Positions 23,838 to 32,139 of a stretch of DNA of 49,613 nt are shown here, piece by piece (the first letter of the stretch is position 1; every line of letters starts with the position of its first letter). The DNA is taken from contig JANXZM010000108.1 of the NCBI GenBank assembly GCA_025355505.1, positions 1-49,613 of the forward strand, given 5' to 3'. The notes under the pieces are model-generated. The model saw only the letters and a list, made by a program, of their open reading frames with translations. It was not told the origin of the DNA and did not search any database. A program made the position numbers and the translations under genes. The stretch is from Acidobacteriaceae bacterium. GTDB taxonomy: Bacteria; Acidobacteriota; Terriglobia; Terriglobales; Acidobacteriaceae.

Positions 23838-24560
23838 CTACACCATGCGAAGGAAGTTGCGTGCCTGCTCCAGTTCTGGAAACATTTTCTCTTCAGCGTG
23901 GAATTCGCGCGAGTGCACGCATCGCCGGCTGCCTCTGAGCTTGACGGGGTGCTTCAGGTGGAGCATTTCGTGGAAGAGGATGTATTCGACAGCATAGAGC
24001 GGGACGCGTGGGTGGTCGAATATGCGGCTGATGACGATGGTGTTGTGTGCGGGGTCGTAATGGCCGAGGCTGCTGCGGGCGTGGTTCTGGCTCCAGGTGA
24101 GTTGCGGGCGTCCCAGGAGTCCGTGGAAGAAGCGGCGGTTCAGGTCGTCGAAGATTTCTTCCAGGTGGTAGTGGTGGCCTTGGGCGGAGCGGATGTGCTT
24201 GCGTCCGCGCATCTGGCGGACGAGGCGGGCTTTGGCGGCAACGTCGTGGCCGGCGAGATAGCGCCGATAACGGGCGCCGTGCGTGCGATCGACCGGCTTG
24301 CGATAAAGCTTGGCCAACAGGATATGGGCGATCGAATGCAGTACGGTTTCGGGAGCGCCTTCGAGCAGGTCGGAGAGGCGCATGTAGATCTCTCCCTGGC
24401 GCAGGCGAATAGTATTGTTGATGGAGACGAACGGATAGAAACGAATGTGCAGGGGCGGCGCCGACGTGTGGGGGCGTAGTTCGCGATAGGCTTCCTGAAA
24501 GATTTCGGCGAGCTTTGGGGACACGTTGAGGGAAGAGTAGCACGCCGCAGCCGTCAGCAT
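23838..24560 (-). CDS. SprT-like zinc metalloprotein
   Basis: A protein of about 241 aa with a HExxH zinc site (HEMLHLKHP) and a downstream HSREFH that supplies the third ligand, as in SprT/WLM-type metallopeptidases. The segment before it (LTWSQNHARSSLGHYDPAHNTIVIS) also matches SprT-like domains. An earlier HSIAHILLAKL element in the N-terminal half resembles a degenerate copy of the zinc helix. The start at ATG 24560 (MLTAAACYSS) is chosen because the longer frame would overlap the Hint-domain gene by 40 bases. No signal peptide; the substrate is unknown. Confidence 0.8.
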   Translation of the reverse strand: MLTAAACYSSLNVSPKLAEIFQEAYRELRPHTSAPPLHIRFYPFVSINNTIRLRQGEIYMRLSDLLEGAPETVLHSIAHILLAKLYRKPVDRTHGARYRRYLAGHDVAAKARLVRQMRGRKHIRSAQGHHYHLEEIFDDLNRRFFHGLLGRPQLTWSQNHARSSLGHYDPAHNTIVISRIFDHPRVPLYAVEYILFHEMLHLKHPVKLRGSRRCVHSREFHAEEKMFPELEQARNFLRMV

Positions 24561-24601
24561 TCCGCCGTCAGCAAAACATTTTCGTAATGAATGCGGCACC
24601 C

Positions 24602-25921
24602 CTACTTCAGTGTGCTTGCCAGGAGAACGCCATTTGCCCAATAAAAGCCAGACTCTCCCGCAGGAAGCAGGTCGAATGTTCTTGTGTCTCCATACGGGAC
24701 AGCATCTGCGGACTTGATTACCGCTCGGTCATACAGGTCGTTCTCCCGCAGATCCCCCAGCGTTCGTCCGTCCACCGTCGGGTGTCCCGGGGATGCCCAC
24801 AGCTCTCTTCCGTCGCTGAAAATCAAGTGGATCATCAGGTGCTCCACAGGAACGGAAGCCGCAGCAATTCTAAGTATGGGCATGGCCACTCGCTGGTTGT
24901 TGGCGTCGACTGTCCAAACCAACATACCCAGGCGAAGATCTCTTACCGCCACAGGTCCGAGCGGGGTGTCAATGCGCGCCGTCGCAGCCAGACAGATGGG
25001 ACAGCTGAGAATGACAGAGTCCTTCTTTAGAACAGAGACCTCGCCTTGTAGACTAATGATCCCCTCAATCTTCAGTCCGCTCCTGCCCGAGACCGAGCCT
25101 GGCGGGCCTGGCGCTGGAGCACTCAGCGTAAACCGGTATTTTTCCGCCAAGGGCGCAAGATCGATTGCCCGCAGTCTGGCGTATTCACGGTGCAGCAGCC
25201 TTTTCTGGTCGCGAGAAAAATCTGTGACTCCCACAAGACCCAGGTGGGTCACCATCGCACGCACGGTTTCTGTATCTTGCTGGATGTTTGGGAACGCCCT
25301 TTCTGCTTCGTCAGCGCGGGCGACGGGAGGGCCACAAACCCATACGTCGCCGAATTCCCGCAGTAGACGGTAGCGCAATTCGGGAACAAGAAGTTTGCCC
25401 GGGGAGGATAGAGATTTAGCTGAGTCCGCTCTCCGCCCGCGTTCGTTAACTGCCTTGCTGGTGGTCATCATCTGGCCTTGGCGGTCGATAAAGAAAGCGG
25501 TCGAAGGCTTGCCGAGCTGCTTACATGTGGAGTGGTTGCCTGGTCCGAAGGACACTTTGTATCTGTTTTCCCACGGCTCGAGCCGTATCATGCGTAGTTT
25601 TTCATATTCCCGATCGACCAGGACTTTCTCGTCATCTGAAAACTTTGCACGATCTTGAAGACCGAGATGTCGCGCGATTCCCCGGAAGGTGTCGCCATCC
25701 TTTTTAATAGCCGGGAATCTTTTGAGTGCTTTCCTGGTTTCGTCAGCCGGGGCACTTGCAGGCTCGACTTGGCAAGGCAGTTTTCCGCCCCATGCCTCTA
25801 GCAAACGGTAACGCAATCGAAGCGCAGTTGCTTGGTCGAGAGCAGCCGGTTCGGCGCAAAGAAGAGGTATGGGCAGCACCAACACCAAAATCGTCAGCAT
25901 AAACACGGACTTCATGCTCAT
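24602..25921 (-). CDS. Secreted protein with duplicated domain and C-terminal Hint domain
   Basis: A 439-residue secreted protein (a GTG at 25933 would add four residues). After a signal peptide (MLTILVLVLPIPLLCA) come two related modules of about 95 residues: RYRLLEAWGG...HLGLQD...REYEKLRMIRL and RYRLLREFGD...HLGLVG...REYARLRAIDL. The final 130 residues form a Hint fold, starting with a Cys (CLAATARIDTPLG, about residue 310), followed by VRDLRLGMLVWT, the SPGHP block and the terminal FDLLPAGESGFYWANGVLLAST. The usual C-terminal Asn and following extein are absent, so splicing is not expected; Cys-dependent self-cleavage or attachment is possible. The role of the repeated module is unknown. 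Confidence 0.85.
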   Translation of the reverse strand: MSMKSVFMLTILVLVLPIPLLCAEPAALDQATALRLRYRLLEAWGGKLPCQVEPASAPADETRKALKRFPAIKKDGDTFRGIARHLGLQDRAKFSDDEKVLVDREYEKLRMIRLEPWENRYKVSFGPGNHSTCKQLGKPSTAFFIDRQGQMMTTSKAVNERGRRADSAKSLSSPGKLLVPELRYRLLREFGDVWVCGPPVARADEAERAFPNIQQDTETVRAMVTHLGLVGVTDFSRDQKRLLHREYARLRAIDLAPLAEKYRFTLSAPAPGPPGSVSGRSGLKIEGIISLQGEVSVLKKDSVILSCPICLAATARIDTPLGPVAVRDLRLGMLVWTVDANNQRVAMPILRIAAASVPVEHLMIHLIFSDGRELWASPGHPTVDGRTLGDLRENDLYDRAVIKSADAVPYGDTRTFDLLPAGESGFYWANGVLLASTLK

Positions 25922-26100
25922 TTGCTTCGCCACTAAATACTACCGTAGTTGACTACTTCGGCGCCGACGCAGGTAGTCCGTGGAAAATCATAGGTTGGGT
26001 CAGGCTTCAATGGAAATGGTTCTCGCAGCGAGTTGCATTCGGCGATGACGTGCAGCCGAGACGAATATCCGCTGGCGCCGACAAATAGCGTTGCTTGGCT

Positions 26101-26122
26101 GGACGGGCGAGGGCGCCCGTCC
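26101..26122. repeat. REP-like hairpin after the Crp/Fnr gene
   Basis: GGACGGGCG (26101-26109) and CGCCCGTCC (26114-26122) form a perfect 9-bp stem with an AGGG loop, followed by CCAC. It is 21 bases past the stop of the minus-strand regulator and shares its core with repeats at 19891, 21942 and 35118. It may stabilise or end the regulator transcript, but no T-run is present. Confidence 0.6.
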
Positions 26123-26143
26123 CCACTCGATCAATGCTAGTCC

Positions 26144-26857
26144 CTAGGCGCCGACCATGTTTTTCAGGGCTGGGTGATTATGGATAATCAGCATCGAGCC
26201 CTTCAGTTCCGCCATGGCATTCTTCCTGAATTCGGATAACAGGCGGGTGATGGTTTCGCGGCTGGTGCCGACTAGCTGTGAGATTTCTTCATGGGTCATC
26301 GCCAGCCGAACGCGCACGGTTCCATTGCTGACCTCGCCATCGGCGGCGGTTTCGAGCAGGAATCTGGCAAACCTTTCCGACACCGAATGTGACAACCCGA
26401 TGGTGCGCGCCACGCCATAGGCATCGGAACAGTCGCGCGCAAGATGCTGGGTGGCGTGGAGAGCTGCGTCAGCGTGCCCTGCGAGGAAGCGCAGCATGTC
26501 TTCACGGCCTACGTAGTTCAGTTGGCAGGGCTGCATGGTTTCGACCGTCAACTCATAGCGCCCGCCCGTGACAACCGCGTGCAAGCCCAGAATTTCACCG
26601 GCTTCCGCGATACGGACGATTAACGTTTTGCCATCGCGCGAGGTGGTAGAGAGCTTGGCGCGTCCCTGGCAGAGCTCGAAAACTCCACAGGGATTTTGTC
26701 CCTCGACCAGAACCACCGCATGTTCAGGAAAAACAGCGGCATGTTTTATTTTGTTAAACGCCTCGATCGATGCCTGGGAGAGGTCGCAGAAAAAACTACC
26801 CGAACGCAGATTACAATTTAGACAGCTTTCAACGCAATTCAAACCGGACATGCTCAC
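26144..26857 (-). CDS. Crp/Fnr-family regulator with N-terminal cysteine cluster
   Basis: A 237-aa transcription factor with an N-terminal cyclic-nucleotide-binding-type beta-roll and a C-terminal winged helix (MTHEEISQLVGTSRETITRLLSEF, recognition helix TSRETITR). The first 24 residues carry four cysteines (CVESCLNC then FFC, at 8, 12, 15 and 24), recalling the [4Fe-4S] ligands of FNR, though the spacing differs. Oxygen, NO or redox sensing is therefore plausible. GTG 26857 is chosen because GGAGG lies seven bases upstream; ATG 26851 is the alternative. Its regulon is not visible here. Confidence 0.9.
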   Translation of the reverse strand: MSMSGLNCVESCLNCNLRSGSFFCDLSQASIEAFNKIKHAAVFPEHAVVLVEGQNPCGVFELCQGRAKLSTTSRDGKTLIVRIAEAGEILGLHAVVTGGRYELTVETMQPCQLNYVGREDMLRFLAGHADAALHATQHLARDCSDAYGVARTIGLSHSVSERFARFLLETAADGEVSNGTVRVRLAMTHEEISQLVGTSRETITRLLSEFRKNAMAELKGSMLIIHNHPALKNMVGA

Positions 26858-27472
26858 TCGCGCTCCTCCATCTCCCCGCAGAAAGACGCCTGCGCCGGGT
26901 TGGCTAGCAACGACTGAGAAGCTTTAGTGTGTAAATCTCGTGGCTGGCCAGACCGCCCTTGCGGGAGGTGATGGCAGGCTTTGTGCACGCTGACTGCCAC
27001 GTTGGACCGTTCCATTTCGGGTCTCAGACTGAATGCTTGCAGCATTCATTCCATCCGCGTGTAGCCAAGACTTGCCGCAGGTCTGGCAACTCTGCCGTCA
27101 GTTCGGCAGGTCGTCAGTCGCGGGGCAGCTTGGCGATAAGTACGAAAAACAGCCGATAGCCCGGGAAAACGCAGCCATAAGTGAGTCGGGAACGCACGGG
27201 TGCTCCGACGACCCCGTGATGATTACTGCTGTCGATCCAAGACTGCTGGTGTAGAGACGCCCGTTGCTTGATTGGGTGATTGATCACGCGGTCACGGGAC
27301 TAGCTGACCTGCGTGCTGACCATCGTTGGCTTATACTCTCTCCCGTGCTGAAGCCGGTCTTGAAAGGACTATGCAAAAATCCAGAAGAGGCGAGCAAGAA
27401 GTCATCAAGCTATGCCCTTCAAAAGTATCCTTGATCGAGCTTAATCGAGGTTTTATAAGGGTGAGATTGCAT
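26858..27472. other. Long intergenic region, no gene recognised
   Basis: These 615 bases separate the Crp/Fnr gene from a secreted protein gene and are read outward on both sides, so promoters are expected at both ends. A half copy of the dispersed GTAGAGACG repeat lies near 27251. Frames here show no recognisable protein, and the upstream extension of the next gene (from 27326) lacks sense. Confidence 0.5.
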
Positions 27473-27895
27473 ATGAAAAGTTTTTTGTCCATGGTGATGG
27501 CGGTGATGCTTGGGTTTGGCTTGGTTGGTTTGGCGCGGGCTCAGGATGATGAGGGGCCAACCTCGAGTTTGCGGTTTGTGGTGGTGCGCGACTTCGACGG
27601 TAAGCCGGTGAGAAATGCAGCGGTGGTGCTGCATCCGGTGAAACGCAAGGGAGCGCAGGCCAAGGGAGAGATGGAGTTGAAGACGGACGCAGACGGGAAG
27701 ACGAGTGTTGACGGGATTCCTTATGGTCCGCTGCGGGTGCAGGTGCTGGCGCCGCACTTCCAGACGTTTGGAGCAGACTACGAGATCAACCAGGCGGAGA
27801 TGGAGATCACGGTGAAGCTAAAGCATCCGGGCGGACAGTACTCGATTTACGAGAATCACGACGACAAAAAACCGGACGACAAGAAACCGCAGTAG
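27473..27895 (+). CDS. Secreted carboxypeptidase-regulatory-like domain protein
   Basis: A 140-aa exported protein. A signal peptide (MVMAVMLGFGLVGLARA) precedes one carboxypeptidase-regulatory-like/CNA-B-type beta-sandwich, seen in LRFVVVRDFDGKPVRNAAVVLHPV, then KTDADGKTSVDGIPYGPLRVQV. The tail is rich in Lys and Asp (DDKKPDDKKPQ). ATG 27473 is chosen because it starts the signal peptide and follows AAGGGTGAG. Such domains are common in cell-surface proteins of soil bacteria; the partner is unknown. Confidence 0.75.
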   Translation: MKSFLSMVMAVMLGFGLVGLARAQDDEGPTSSLRFVVVRDFDGKPVRNAAVVLHPVKRKGAQAKGEMELKTDADGKTSVDGIPYGPLRVQVLAPHFQTFGADYEINQAEMEITVKLKHPGGQYSIYENHDDKKPDDKKPQ

Positions 27896-28053
27896 ACCGT
27901 TTGTCGCAAATCAGGGTTGTGGGTTAATTTGCGAAACCGTTTACCGCAAAGGAAACGCGCGAGACCAAAAGCCTGCGTGATACTTCGTATCCTTAGTTAG
28001 TTCAGGGTTTTGTGGGTTGCATCGTAAAACCGGCCCACTACCAAAGTCAGGCT

Positions 28054-28773
28054 TCATTTCCGCGACCCGCCGAAGACTTCTTTCAGCAAAGATGTGGTTC
28101 GCGCCGCGGGATTTGTGCGGATCTGGCGTTCCTGTGCGGCTAGTTCATAGAACAATCCATCGAGCGCTTTTTCGACGACATACTTGTTCACGTCGAAGGT
28201 CTGGTTTTTTGCAAAAGGGATGGACTGGTATTGCTCGGTAAGCCCGTTGTACTGTTTCATCACGCCGTTTTCGCTCATGGTCTTCTCGACGAAGGGCCGG
28301 AACGCGGCGGTTAGGTGTTCCGTGGTTTTGGCCTTGAAGTAGTCGGTGGCGGCGGTGTCTCCTCCGGAAAGAATTTTCCGGGCGTCGTCAAAGGTCATGG
28401 CCAGGATCGCATCGGTGAAAATCGTTCTCGCGGCTGGGGCTGCCGCTTCCGCCGAACGGTTCATGCTGAGAATAAAGGTATCGATGTTTGGACCGAACCC
28501 CACGGCTCGCAATCCTTTCTCCAGCGGACGCAGGTTGCTGGGCATTAAAATCTTGATTGCCTCATTCTTGAAATACCCGTCGGTCTTGCCGGTTATCTTC
28601 ACGGAATTACTTGCGCCAACCTGGAGCGCTTCTTTTAACCCGGAAGCGACTTTCGAATCGCTCAAGCTGTTGGCATTCCCCATACCCAAGCGCTTCTCGA
28701 TCTGGTCAAGTTGGGCGTACGCCAGGCTAGAAGAAAGAAAGATGCTGAAGCAAACGACCAAAGAACGAACCAT
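28054..28773 (-). CDS. DUF4197 family secreted protein
   Basis: A 239-aa protein with a signal peptide (LVVCFSIFLSSSLAYAQ). The mature part matches DUF4197: SDSKVASGLKEALQVGASNSV, then GYFKNEAIKILMP, and FDDARKILSGGDTAATDYFKAKT. It is predicted to be periplasmic and helical. The function of this family is not established. GGAG lies nine bases before the ATG. It is divergent from the STAS gene. Confidence 0.88.
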   Translation of the reverse strand: MVRSLVVCFSIFLSSSLAYAQLDQIEKRLGMGNANSLSDSKVASGLKEALQVGASNSVKITGKTDGYFKNEAIKILMPSNLRPLEKGLRAVGFGPNIDTFILSMNRSAEAAAPAARTIFTDAILAMTFDDARKILSGGDTAATDYFKAKTTEHLTAAFRPFVEKTMSENGVMKQYNGLTEQYQSIPFAKNQTFDVNKYVVEKALDGLFYELAAQERQIRTNPAARTTSLLKEVFGGSRK

Positions 28774-28902
28774 GATCCTATGTCTCCGTTCGGAAGGCCC
28801 AATAAATCCTTCACACTCTCAAGAAAGCGCCAGCCTCAGCTTACACCGTTGTTTTGGAAATCGGTCATGCTTTGAAGCGCTTCGTTCTGCCTAGCGTATC
28901 TG

Positions 28903-28930
28903 GTGGAACGTGGAACGCTGAACGCTCGGA
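28903..28930. repeat. Heptanucleotide tandem repeat
   Basis: Consecutive 7-mers read GTGGAAC, GTGGAAC, GCTGAAC, GCTCGGA. They lie in the 222-base divergent gap between the DUF4197 and STAS genes. The 7-base periodicity is the same as in the array at 830-857. Confidence 0.6.
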
Positions 28931-28958
28931 GCGGAAAAGGGAAATGCATTTGTGGCAG

Positions 28959-28987
28959 GTGACAGGGACAGCCGGCTGGCCTACAAT
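28959..28987 (+). promoter_or_regulatory. Sigma-70-type promoter of the STAS gene
   Basis: GTGACA (28959-28964), 17-bp spacer, TACAAT (28982-28987). Each box differs from consensus by one base. The start codon follows eight bases after the -10 box, so transcription should begin at or next to the ATG, giving a leaderless mRNA. Confidence 0.6.
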
Positions 28988-28995
28988 CGCCTGCG

Positions 28996-29358
28996 ATGGG
29001 AACACAGGAACTAACTGTCGAGCGCTATGAAGGAGTGGCGGACGACCAGCGGATTCTGTTGCTGCGCGGGCCGATCACAATGGAGACGGCCCCGCAATTC
29101 GAGCGGGCGGTGCGCCACGAGAACGCGGAGACGATGATTCTGGATTTGACCGATGTGCCTTACATAGATTCGGTGGGATTGGGGTCGCTGGTGGCGGCCT
29201 ACGTGTCGCATCAGAAAACCGGACGATACCTGGTGTTGACTGGGATGAAGCCGCGGGTACGCAAGATCATGGAAATTACGAAGGTGAACGATTTCTTTGT
29301 GACCTTTGGCACGACGTGGGAAGCGGTGGAAGCGCTGGCTAACACCGGGTCGGCCTGA
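28996..29358 (+). CDS. STAS-domain anti-sigma-factor antagonist
   Basis: A 120-aa SpoIIAA-like protein. The segment MILDLTDVPYIDSVGLGSL contains the conserved Asp-Ser pair in which Ser is phosphorylated by an anti-sigma kinase. Unphosphorylated antagonists bind the anti-sigma factor and free the sigma factor. No anti-sigma kinase or PP2C phosphatase gene is next to it, so its partner is elsewhere. The gene has a good promoter and no ribosome site before its ATG. Confidence 0.9.
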   Translation: MGTQELTVERYEGVADDQRILLLRGPITMETAPQFERAVRHENAETMILDLTDVPYIDSVGLGSLVAAYVSHQKTGRYLVLTGMKPRVRKIMEITKVNDFFVTFGTTWEAVEALANTGSA

Positions 29359-29489
29359 GGGCCGGATAGACGCAGGAAAACCATTCCAAAGTATTGTCGC
29401 CGCGCGTCTTTCCGCCCGCATGGTTTCCTGAATCCAAAGCGCTGGCATACCATCTAAACGACATTGCTCGCGTAGTCGCGCTGACGCCT

Positions 29490-31250
29490 ATGAATCTTCT
29501 TTACCGATATTCCAGGCAGTACTGGAAACTGTTTGTGGTTGCGCTTTCACTGGCCGCGACCAATCAAATTTTTTCGTTGCTGGACCCGCTGATTTTTCGT
29601 CATGTAATCGACAGTTACGCCACCAAGCCTCACCAGTACACGCAGGCGCAGTTCGTCCGCGGGGCGGGTCTTTTGCTGCTGGCGGCGGTGGGCGTGGCCT
29701 TTGTGTCGCGGGTGGCTAAGAACTTCCAGGACTATTTCGTGAACGTGATCGTGCAACGGCTGGGCGCGAAGATGTACTCGGACGGGATTCGGCATTCGTT
29801 GGATTTGCCCTATCAGGTCTTCGAAGACCAGCGCAGCGGCGAAACCCTGGGCAAGCTCCAGAAAGTCCGTAGCGACGTGGAGCGATTCATTACCGCCGCC
29901 ATCAATATCCTTTTCATTTCCGTCGTTGGCATCGTCTTTGTGATGATCTACGCCTTTTACGTGCACTGGTCGATCGCTCCGGCGTTTTTGCTGACGGTTC
30001 CGCTGCTTGGAGTTATCAGCTCGGTGTTAAGCAAGCGGATCAAGAAGATGCAGAAGACGATTGTTGCGGAGACCACCGCGCTGGCGGGTTCGACAACCGA
30101 GTCGCTGCGCAATATTGAGTTGGTAAAGAGCCTCGGCCTGGCACATCAGGAAGTCGGGCGGCTGAACGGGATCACGGCGAAGATTCTGAAGCTCGAACTC
30201 AAAAAGGTGAAGTATCTGCGGAGCCTGAGTTTTATCCAGGGGACGGCTGTCAACGCGTTGCGCACCAGCATCTTGTTCCTGATGCTGTATTTGATCTTTC
30301 GCCAGCAGATTACGATTGGGCAATTCTTCTCGCTGTTGTTCTATTCGTTCTTCATTTTCGGCCCCCTTCAGGAGTTGGGGAACGTCATCAATATTTATCG
30401 CGAAACGGAAGTCTCGCTGCAAAACTTCCAGCTGATACTAGACACGCCGCGTGACCCCAAGCCCGCTGATCCGGAGCCGGTTGACGAGCTCATGACGCTC
30501 CAGTTTGAGCAAGTCGGTTTTCAGCACCAGAGTTCCTCCATGCTGGCGTTGGACGAGATCAGCTTCAGCGCTGCCCGCGGCGACACGATTGCGTTTGTGG
30601 GACCGTCGGGGGCAGGGAAGTCAACGCTGGTGAAGCTGCTCGTGGGCTTATACGCGCCGAAATCGGGACAGATTCTTTACAACGGGATTCCGTCGAGTCG
30701 TGTGGATCTGGACGTGCTTCGCGAGAAGATTGGATTTGTGACACAAGACACGCAGTTGTTTTCGGGTTCGATCCGCGAGAACCTGCTCTTTGTGAATCCG
30801 AAGGCGACCGACCAGGAATGCATGGAGGTTCTGAATCAAGCAGCGGCGCACAGCTTGCTTTCGCGTGCCGACCGCGGATTGGATACGCTGATCGGCGAAG
30901 GTGGCGTGAAGGTTTCGGGCGGCGAGAAGCAGCGGCTTTCGATTGGGCGCGCGCTGTTGCGGCATCCGCAGCTGCTGGTGTTCGATGAAGCTACGTCTTC
31001 GCTGGACTCGCTGACCGAAGAAGAAATCAGCCGCACGATCCGTGAAGTCGCAACCAATCAGGAGGCGATCACGATTCTGATTGCGCATCGGCTGTCCACG
31101 GTAATGCACGCCGACCGCATCTACGTGCTGGAGCGGGGACGCATCGTTGAATTTGGGCGGCATTCTGAGTTGCTCGACCAAAAAGGTCTCTACTACGCGA
31201 TGTGGCGCCAGCAGGTTGGCGAACGCGAGGCGGTCGCGCAGGGGAACTAG
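29490..31250 (+). CDS. ABC transporter, exporter-type half-transporter (TMD-NBD)
   Basis: A 586-aa half-transporter: an N-terminal six-helix ABC-1 membrane domain and a C-terminal ATPase with Walker A GPSGAGKST, signature VSGGEKQRLS, Walker B LLVFDEATSSLD and switch His in IAHRLST. It would act as a homodimer exporting a lipid, peptide or drug; the substrate cannot be assigned. ATG 29490 (MNLLYRYSRQYW) fits the usual N-terminus; the frame opens upstream with TTG 29394. No periplasmic adaptor gene is adjacent. Confidence 0.9.
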   Translation: MNLLYRYSRQYWKLFVVALSLAATNQIFSLLDPLIFRHVIDSYATKPHQYTQAQFVRGAGLLLLAAVGVAFVSRVAKNFQDYFVNVIVQRLGAKMYSDGIRHSLDLPYQVFEDQRSGETLGKLQKVRSDVERFITAAINILFISVVGIVFVMIYAFYVHWSIAPAFLLTVPLLGVISSVLSKRIKKMQKTIVAETTALAGSTTESLRNIELVKSLGLAHQEVGRLNGITAKILKLELKKVKYLRSLSFIQGTAVNALRTSILFLMLYLIFRQQITIGQFFSLLFYSFFIFGPLQELGNVINIYRETEVSLQNFQLILDTPRDPKPADPEPVDELMTLQFEQVGFQHQSSSMLALDEISFSAARGDTIAFVGPSGAGKSTLVKLLVGLYAPKSGQILYNGIPSSRVDLDVLREKIGFVTQDTQLFSGSIRENLLFVNPKATDQECMEVLNQAAAHSLLSRADRGLDTLIGEGGVKVSGGEKQRLSIGRALLRHPQLLVFDEATSSLDSLTEEEISRTIREVATNQEAITILIAHRLSTVMHADRIYVLERGRIVEFGRHSELLDQKGLYYAMWRQQVGEREAVAQGN

Positions 31251-31290
31251 CGGCGCAGCACGCGAGCGGACGGGGCAAGCCGCGTCTCTA

Positions 31291-32139
31291 TCAGCCGGCC
31301 AGAGACTCGATTGCTTGTACTGCTTCCGCCGGGAGCGTCAGGTCGCGACTCGCTAGATCCTGCTTCATGTGTTCGGCGTCGGAGGTCCCGGTCAGCGGCA
31401 GAATTCCGATGGCGTGCGCGAAACTGAATACGACTTGGGCCGGCGTGCCGTTGGCGCACGCGGCCAGACTGGCGATCAGAGGATGGTGTAGCACCTCCTG
31501 ATTCGCGGTGAGAAGCGAGAATCCCTGATAAATAATTTTGTGTTCCTGGCAGAACGCTCGCACGGTGCGGTCCCAGCCGAGGCGCGCGTAGCAGCGGTTC
31601 TGCACGAATGCAGGAAGTTCGGCGCGGGCGGCCGACATCTGCCGCAGGTGGCGCAGTGAAACATTGCTTACCCCGAGGAGACGGGTGCGGCCGCCATCGC
31701 GTTCTTTGCGCATCGCCTCCCAGGCTTCCGCGTCAGCATCGGTCCAGTCGTGGTTGGAGGACGGGCCGTGGAGCACGTAGCTGTCGACGTGGTCGGTGCC
31801 CAGATGTTCCAGCGAATTGGCGATAGACTGCGCGACTTGAACCGAAAGAACTGCGGCGGGATCGAAGGGGAGGCGGTGGTCCTGTCCGGGCTGATAGGTA
31901 AATTTCGTCTGCAGAAAAAGATCGTCGCGCGTGACCAGTCCGGTGCGATACGCGGCGGCCAATCCCTGACCGACTCCAGCCTCGAAGTAATGCCGCCGCT
32001 GGTTCGCCGTGTCGACGCCGCGAAAGCCCATGCGCAGCGCCAGTTCGGTGAGGGCCGGGGTGCGATCTTCCTTCCAGGCGGTGCCGTAGAGAAAATCGGG
32101 AATGGGTGAAGATGGCGGGGTTGGCATCGAGTTATTCAC
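31291..32139 (-). CDS. Aldo/keto reductase
   Basis: A 282-aa NAD(P)H-dependent oxidoreductase of the AKR TIM-barrel family. The catalytic tetrad is visible as Asp in GVDTANQ, Tyr in RRHYFEAG, Lys in LQTKFTY and His in YVLHGPS. The end (ILPLTGTSDAEHMKQDL) is the usual cofactor-phosphate-binding region. It overlaps the pncB stop by four bases (ATGA) and follows it in the transcript, though no metabolic link to NAD salvage is obvious beyond cofactor use. Confidence 0.9.
   Translation of the reverse strand: MNNSMPTPPSSPIPDFLYGTAWKEDRTPALTELALRMGFRGVDTANQRRHYFEAGVGQGLAAAYRTGLVTRDDLFLQTKFTYQPGQDHRLPFDPAAVLSVQVAQSIANSLEHLGTDHVDSYVLHGPSSNHDWTDADAEAWEAMRKERDGGRTRLLGVSNVSLRHLRQMSAARAELPAFVQNRCYARLGWDRTVRAFCQEHKIIYQGFSLLTANQEVLHHPLIASLAACANGTPAQVVFSFAHAIGILPLTGTSDAEHMKQDLASRDLTLPAEAVQAIESLAG

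Noticed and set aside
25000-25921. Intein in the Hint-domain protein
   Set aside because: There is no C-terminal His-Asn and no C-extein; the Hint domain ends the protein, so splicing is unlikely.
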